Source of the DNA: Actinidia chinensis
Lineage: Eukaryota > Streptophyta > Magnoliopsida > Ericales > Actinidiaceae
NCBI GenBank assembly: GCA_009663005.1
Contig: CM018912.1
Coordinates: forward strand, 7,794,594-7,804,593
DNA length: 10,000 bases
Direction of reading: 5' to 3'
Numbering within the stretch: position 1 is the first letter of the stretch; the number at the start of each line of letters is the position of its first letter. The position numbers and the translations under genes were made by a program. Positions 7,287 through 10,000 of the stretch are shown in pieces. Below the pieces are notes generated by a model. That model searched no databases. It worked only from the letters and a program-made list of their open reading frames with translations, and was not told where the DNA came from.

Positions 7287-7781
7287 TCAGCACTTGGGCT
7301 CTAGGTATTTCTTAATACTCTTTGCCATGGCTTGGAGATTGGTGTTGAAATAATCGGACAAATGATCCGGTGTCTTCCCTTCAAATGGATCAGAGACGTA
7401 CGTCCACTCGATCTGGCTCCCGAGCGCCTCATCACCGTCAATTGGGACTACTTTGAAGCTTGACTTGCAATAGGTGAAGCCCACATTGTTCTCCAGGACC
7501 TCATAGTTGTAGCTATAAGTGTTAGGGTCCATGGCAAGCAACTTCTCGTGGAACCACAGGATCTTTGTCTCCCCGGTTTCTGTCGTGGTCGACGCAGCGC
7601 AGAAGCGGATTAACCCCGGGTGTCCGTACACGCCCTCCAGCGCGTAGGAAATGTCTGCGAGTGGGTCTATCTTGTAAAGACCGCCAAAATCCTCCAAGTA
7701 GGGCCACACTTGTGCGCGTGAAAAGCCCTCCACCTTGGCCGTGATTGTGCCTGTCCACCTGACCGGTGTTGCTTCTGCCAT
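7287..7781 (-). CDS. Lachrymatory-factor-synthase-like protein (Bet v 1/START-like superfamily)
   Basis: An intact single-exon frame of 164 codons, close to the usual 160-175 for this plant family. The protein opens MAEATPVRWTGTITAKV, has the WPYLEDFGGLYKIDP motif (26-40) and GHPGLIRF (53-60), then HEKLLAMD (78-85), GFTYCKSSFKVVP (101-113), GSQIEWTY (121-128), and a long C-terminal helix (about 138-160). This order fits the helix-grip fold of polyketide-cyclase-2/Bet v 1-like proteins, which enclose a hydrophobic ligand pocket; it has no signal peptide or membrane segment from this start and is probably cytosolic. Onion lachrymatory factor synthase converts 1-propenyl sulfenic acid to propanethial S-oxide using an Arg, a Glu and a Tyr (R71, E88, Y114 from memory). 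The equivalent positions here appear to be R59, E79 and Y104. Plants outside Allium carry such homologues with no settled role, so the true substrate is unknown. I chose Met at 7781 over an in-frame upstream ATG (7844) because homology begins here and the TATA box sits only about 16 bp from the upstream one. The gene is visibly more GC-rich than its surroundings. Confidence 0.9.
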   Translation of the reverse strand: MAEATPVRWTGTITAKVEGFSRAQVWPYLEDFGGLYKIDPLADISYALEGVYGHPGLIRFCAASTTTETGETKILWFHEKLLAMDPNTYSYNYEVLENNVGFTYCKSSFKVVPIDGDEALGSQIEWTYVSDPFEGKTPDHLSDYFNTNLQAMAKSIKKYLEPKC

Positions 7782-7835
7782 GAGTGAGAGAGAGATTTTG
7801 CGGGATGTGTGAGAAAATATGAATATGGTTTGGAA
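7782..7835 (-). promoter_or_regulatory. CT-rich 5' leader of LFS-like gene
   Basis: On the minus strand the 20 bases before the start codon include a CTCTCTCTCAC run. Pyrimidine-rich leaders (Y-patch-like) are common around plant transcription starts. The upper limit is set by the expected start about 30 bp below the TATA-like box, so it is approximate. Confidence 0.4.
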
Positions 7836-7859
7836 GACCAGCATGGCAACCTTACCACA

Positions 7860-7867
7860 CCATTATA
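7860..7867 (-). promoter_or_regulatory. TATA-like box of LFS-like gene
   Basis: On the minus strand TATAATGG lies about 80 bp upstream of the chosen start codon, a good distance for a plant core promoter. It touches the edge of the inverted-repeat element starting at 7868, so everything further upstream in the present promoter is transposon-derived for about 210 bp. Confidence 0.45.
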
Positions 7868-7914
7868 GGCTCCGTTGGTAGTGCTAAAAAACAAGTTTTT
7901 TTTAAGCTTGCTAT

Positions 7915-7956
<42 letters not shown>

Positions 7957-8077
7957 AGTTTACCTAAAATAAGCAAAAAAAGTCAAAACAGAACAGCCAA
8001 CAAAAGCCAACTCTGATTGACTTTTTTTGCTTATTTTAAGCCAAAAAGCCAAGAAAAAAAGTTGGTGCCAAACGGGC
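7868..8077. mobile_element. MITE-like inverted-repeat element in the gene's promoter
   Basis: A roughly 210-bp A/T-rich element made of imperfect inverted repeats. The ends read GGCTCCGTTGGTAGTG on the left and, in reverse complement, GCCCGTTTGGCACCAAC on the right. Internally a perfect 22-bp inverted repeat pairs 7965-7986 with 8017-8038 around a 30-base loop. The GGCCCCGTTTGG-type end with AAGC/GCTT-rich arms is a recurring plant MITE design, often assigned to hAT. No clear 8-bp target duplication is visible (CCATTATA versus AATAATAT), so superfamily and exact borders are tentative. It has no coding capacity. Confidence 0.65.
7965..8038. repeat. Perfect 22-bp inverted repeat (hairpin) within MITE
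   Basis: Arms at 7965-7986 and 8017-8038 are exact reverse complements, both built around an AAGC/GCTT core with A7/T7 runs. Transcribed RNA would fold into a strong hairpin, and related MITEs are a known source of small RNAs. Whether this copy is transcribed is unknown. Confidence 0.85.
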
Positions 8078-8085
8078 AATAATAT

Positions 8086-8488
8086 CGGATACAACTAGGA
8101 GGATAAATTACATTTTGCACCCCTACAGTTTCACCAAAATATCACTTTGCACTATTCGGTTTCAACGTATTCCTTGCATGATTATTGTTTCTGTAATGAG
8201 AAGGTGGTTCTAATGGATGACATCAAATTATCAATATGGGCCCCAGAAATCTGGCTCCATACCCCTCCCGAGTTCTCAACATCATTCACCATTTTCAATA
8301 TTTTTCGTTTACAAATACTCTTAATTTCTCTCCATAATTAAATCAGAAAAAATAAAAAATAATATTTATAGAAATTAGAGAATGAATAGCACGTTTAGTT
8401 GGAGAAAGTTGTACCAAAGTGATCCTAAAAGCAAGAAATTTACATTTTTGCTACAATTTAGGGGAAGAATTAATGACAGTTGATGAGT
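8086..8488. other. Non-coding stretch between two MITEs
   Basis: AT-rich DNA with no convincing gene; the short open frames here have no recognisable protein features. The start (8101-8160) contains ATTACATTTTGCACCCCTACAG followed by TTTCACC, a phrase found in many plant repeats and similar to units in the copia leader (1492-1511), so part of it is probably an old repeat fragment. Confidence 0.4.
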
Positions 8489-8497
8489 GATAGATTT
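8489..8497 (+). repeat. MITE target-site duplication, left copy (GATAGATTT)
   Basis: This 9-mer is repeated exactly at 8678-8686, bordering the inverted-repeat element 8498-8677. Nine base pairs is the hallmark length for Mutator-like transposition. Confidence 0.88.
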
Positions 8498-8677
8498 GGG
8501 AAATGTTATGGGTACACTCAACTTACACCCCAAATGAATACCTGATGAGATGGTACATTTGGATTGGCTGGGTATGGGGTTCACCCAGTCCTTTCAGCCA
8601 ATACTCAACCAATTCAAATGCACCACCTCATCAGGTGTGTATTTGGGTGCAAATTAAGTGTACTCATAGCATTACCC
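8498..8677. mobile_element. Mutator-like MITE with long terminal inverted repeats
   Basis: A 180-bp element that is nearly all terminal inverted repeat. The left end reads GGGAAATGTTATGGGTACAC and the right end, in reverse complement, GGGTAATGCTATGAGTACAC. The pairing continues for about 80 bp, through CCTGATGAGATGGTACATTTGG against CCTGATGAGGTGGTGCATTTGA, with roughly 80% identity by eye. Only a short centre (about 8580-8600) separates the arms. Long inverted repeats plus a perfect 9-bp target duplication fit a non-autonomous MULE. It encodes no transposase and must have been moved by an enzyme from elsewhere. Confidence 0.85.
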
Positions 8678-8686
8678 GATAGATTT
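8678..8686 (+). repeat. MITE target-site duplication, right copy (GATAGATTT)
   Basis: This is an exact partner of 8489-8497, directly after the right end of the MITE. Confidence 0.88.
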
Positions 8687-8775
8687 ACAGCTAGCCTAAT
8701 AATTGTTCCAGAAGGAAAAATGCCTATTACCGATATGATCATGTCACCCTACTTTATCTGTTATTGCCACTCGAT

Positions 8776-9215
8776 TGTTCATCATCAATAGACACTACTC
8801 AGTAGCTTATCTCAGCAATTATGGTCGCCTGGTTATTCATGTCGCCAGATCCTTCAAATTAAGATACATGCAACCTCCAACTGTCTCATTTCGGCCACGA
8901 TCTCCGCCAATTACTACCACGATATTATCTACGGTTATCGTATAATTGCGCAACGATCTATTCTTTCCTTTGAGAGATCCTCCACCCATAAAAATCGCTC
9001 TCCTACCTCCGAAAAGAGGATATGTTCAATTATGCTTTTGTCTAGAGCATTTTATATTCAAAGTTCCGCCTTATCTATTAAAAATTTGATTGTCATGTCG
9101 AAGGTGTTTTGAGTGACTTCACTCCGGCCGAAATATTTTTTTCGTTGCATAGGTGCCCAAGTCAGTTCTTGAACAATTATGACTGTTGGTTGCTCCTCAA
9201 ATTTTTACCTCAACA
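8776..9215 (+). mobile_element. Possible solo LTR (decayed)
   Basis: A 440-bp stretch that begins TGTTCATCATCAATAGACAC and ends TACCTCAACA. It has an LTR-like composition: a CATAAAAATCGCTCTCC block (TATA-like at 8988-8994), a downstream TCTAGAGCATTTTATATTC block, and GGTGCCCAAGTCAG...GTTGGTTGCTC near the end. It is more GC-balanced than its flanks and has no long frame. The flanking 5-mers (TCGAT and ATAGT) do not match, and no primer site or internal region is present. The borders are therefore guesses, and it might be another kind of repeat. Confidence 0.35.
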
Positions 9216-9263
9216 ATAGTTGTTGGAGATGCTCTCTTATAGTATTAAACTCCCTCTCTCCTC

Positions 9264-9267
<4 letters not shown>

Positions 9268-9304
<37 letters not shown>
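9268..9304. repeat. (TA)n microsatellite
   Basis: About 18 uninterrupted TA units, preceded by a CTCTCTCCTCTCAC tract. It is likely to vary in length between individuals. Confidence 0.97.
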
Positions 9305-9306
<2 letters not shown>

Positions 9307-10000
9307 CAAGGTGATCGATTGGTTGATATATCATTTTGGCACAAACAACTCCCTATAAATTTTTGACCATTGGATCTGTCTCCTGAAAAGTTTTGTGATC
9401 CTAATTTTTTTCATTGTTGATATAACATATTTGACTTTACCAAATCTTTTGCCAAATTTTATATATAAGAATTTTCCCTTTACCTAATGTTTTGACAAGT
9501 CAATAGCGACTTTTTTTTTTAGATCTAGAAAAAAATGACTTTAATTAACAAAGTCTTTTGTCATGCACTAGATATACTTTAATAATGGATTAGGATTAGG
9601 AAATATATGGTTTATTAATGGATTAGGAATAGTATTAAAGAACATTAATAATCACAAAAGGACAATCACATCTAGGGGTGGTACCAAAAAGCAGCACTGT
9701 CGGCCCTGAGTTTCTCGAGATCCCAATTCTAACATCAATTTGAGACTCATTTTTTTTTTGGGATAAAAAGCGAGACTATTATTGCAATAAAGATCAGCAT
9801 ATCTTGTGAGTTTTAAACAAAGTTAAAAATTTGAAATACACATACAAAAATATTACTTCGATGTACCAATATATATAATCCAGTACACAAAAAGTCATAA
9901 TCCCATATACAAAAGTGCTACCACCATGCATTGACTATTTACCAATATATACCTAACCATATATACAAAAATATAAATTCCAATCTATTGGATATCCTTG
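9305..10000. other. AT-rich intergenic DNA, no gene seen
   Basis: No frame of useful length or recognisable protein. It contains a 13-bp direct repeat (9583-9595 and 9616-9628), T-runs at about 9511-9520 and 9750-9759, and a possible LINE tail on the minus strand near 9750-9795. From about 9830 on it is low-complexity, with recurring ATATATAC/ACAAAA words. Confidence 0.4.
9583..9628 (+). repeat. 13-bp direct repeat, 33-bp period
   Basis: TAATGGATTAGGA occurs at 9583-9595 and again at 9616-9628. Between them is GGATTAGG and ATATATGG sequence. This may be a short tandem duplication or part of an unrecognised repeat. Confidence 0.7.

Noticed and set aside
6725..7781. Idea that the LFS-like gene is a retrocopy, because it has one coding exon and an A-rich run just past its 3' end
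   Set aside because: No flanking duplication was seen, the A-runs are short and interrupted, and the apparent 3'-UTR intron and TATA box argue for an ordinary gene.
7522..7894. Two further minus-strand open frames overlapping the LFS-like gene
   Set aside because: They are out-of-frame shadows of a well-supported coding sequence in a GC-richer stretch and show no independent features.
7860..8085. 8-bp hAT target duplication around the promoter MITE
   Set aside because: The flanking 8-mers CCATTATA and AATAATAT are both A/T-rich but do not match in register, so I did not claim a duplication.
8147..8791. Several short open frames around the Mutator-type MITE
   Set aside because: Some run through the MITE's inverted repeats and all lack protein-like composition or conserved motifs.
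9268..9304. (TA)n run as a promoter or replication element
   Set aside because: It is a simple microsatellite with no gene next to it; nothing in the sequence supports a function.
1..10000. CRISPR arrays, tRNA or rRNA genes, bacterial operons, or a defence or biosynthetic cluster
   Set aside because: No spaced identical repeats, cloverleaf or ribosomal sequence, or clustered genes were seen; only one intact gene is present in plant-type DNA.

Overview
This window reads as nuclear DNA of a flowering plant, most likely a eudicot. It is AT-rich, full of decayed transposable elements, and holds one recognisable host gene. There is no prokaryotic gene organisation, CRISPR array, rRNA or tRNA. I cannot name the species from sequence alone.

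Layout. (1) Positions 116-6478 look like a stack of nested insertions. The outer layer is a 5'-truncated, L1-type LINE: an RT C-terminal motif lies at 189-295, a 3' tail with an A-rich end at 6333-6460, and an 18-bp imperfect target-site duplication at 116-133 and 6461-6478. Inside it lies an unidentified AT-rich stretch plus a degenerate GCTCG-rich repeat (about 301-772). Into the end of that repeat a complete but dead Ty1/copia retrotransposon (773-6327) has inserted. The copia element keeps both LTRs (405 and 414 bp), TG...CA ends, a perfect 5-bp duplication (AGCCC), an initiator-Met-tRNA primer site and a polypurine tract. Its gag, protease, integrase, reverse transcriptase and RNase H remnants are in the usual copia order. 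They resemble the Tork/Tnt1 lineage and are broken by dozens of small indels and stops.

(2) Positions about 6760-7870, minus strand, carry the only intact gene: a 164-residue lachrymatory-factor-synthase-like protein of the Bet v 1/START-like (polyketide cyclase 2) superfamily. It has a plausible TATA box, a CT-rich 5' leader, a likely 3'-UTR intron and AATAAA signals.

(3) Positions 7868-8077 hold a MITE-like element with large inverted repeats. It abuts the gene's TATA box and so forms its immediate upstream region. Positions 8498-8677 hold a second MITE with roughly 80-bp terminal inverted repeats and a perfect 9-bp target duplication, which points to the Mutator superfamily. Positions 8776-9215 may be an old solo LTR.

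(4) Positions 9216-10000 are AT-rich intergenic DNA with a (TA)n microsatellite, a short direct repeat and a possible LINE tail on the minus strand.

The features do not form a multi-gene system. The story is one host gene in a TE-rich neighbourhood, with small DNA transposons shaping its promoter side and a nested retrotransposon pile just past its 3' end. I found no convincing undescribed system.
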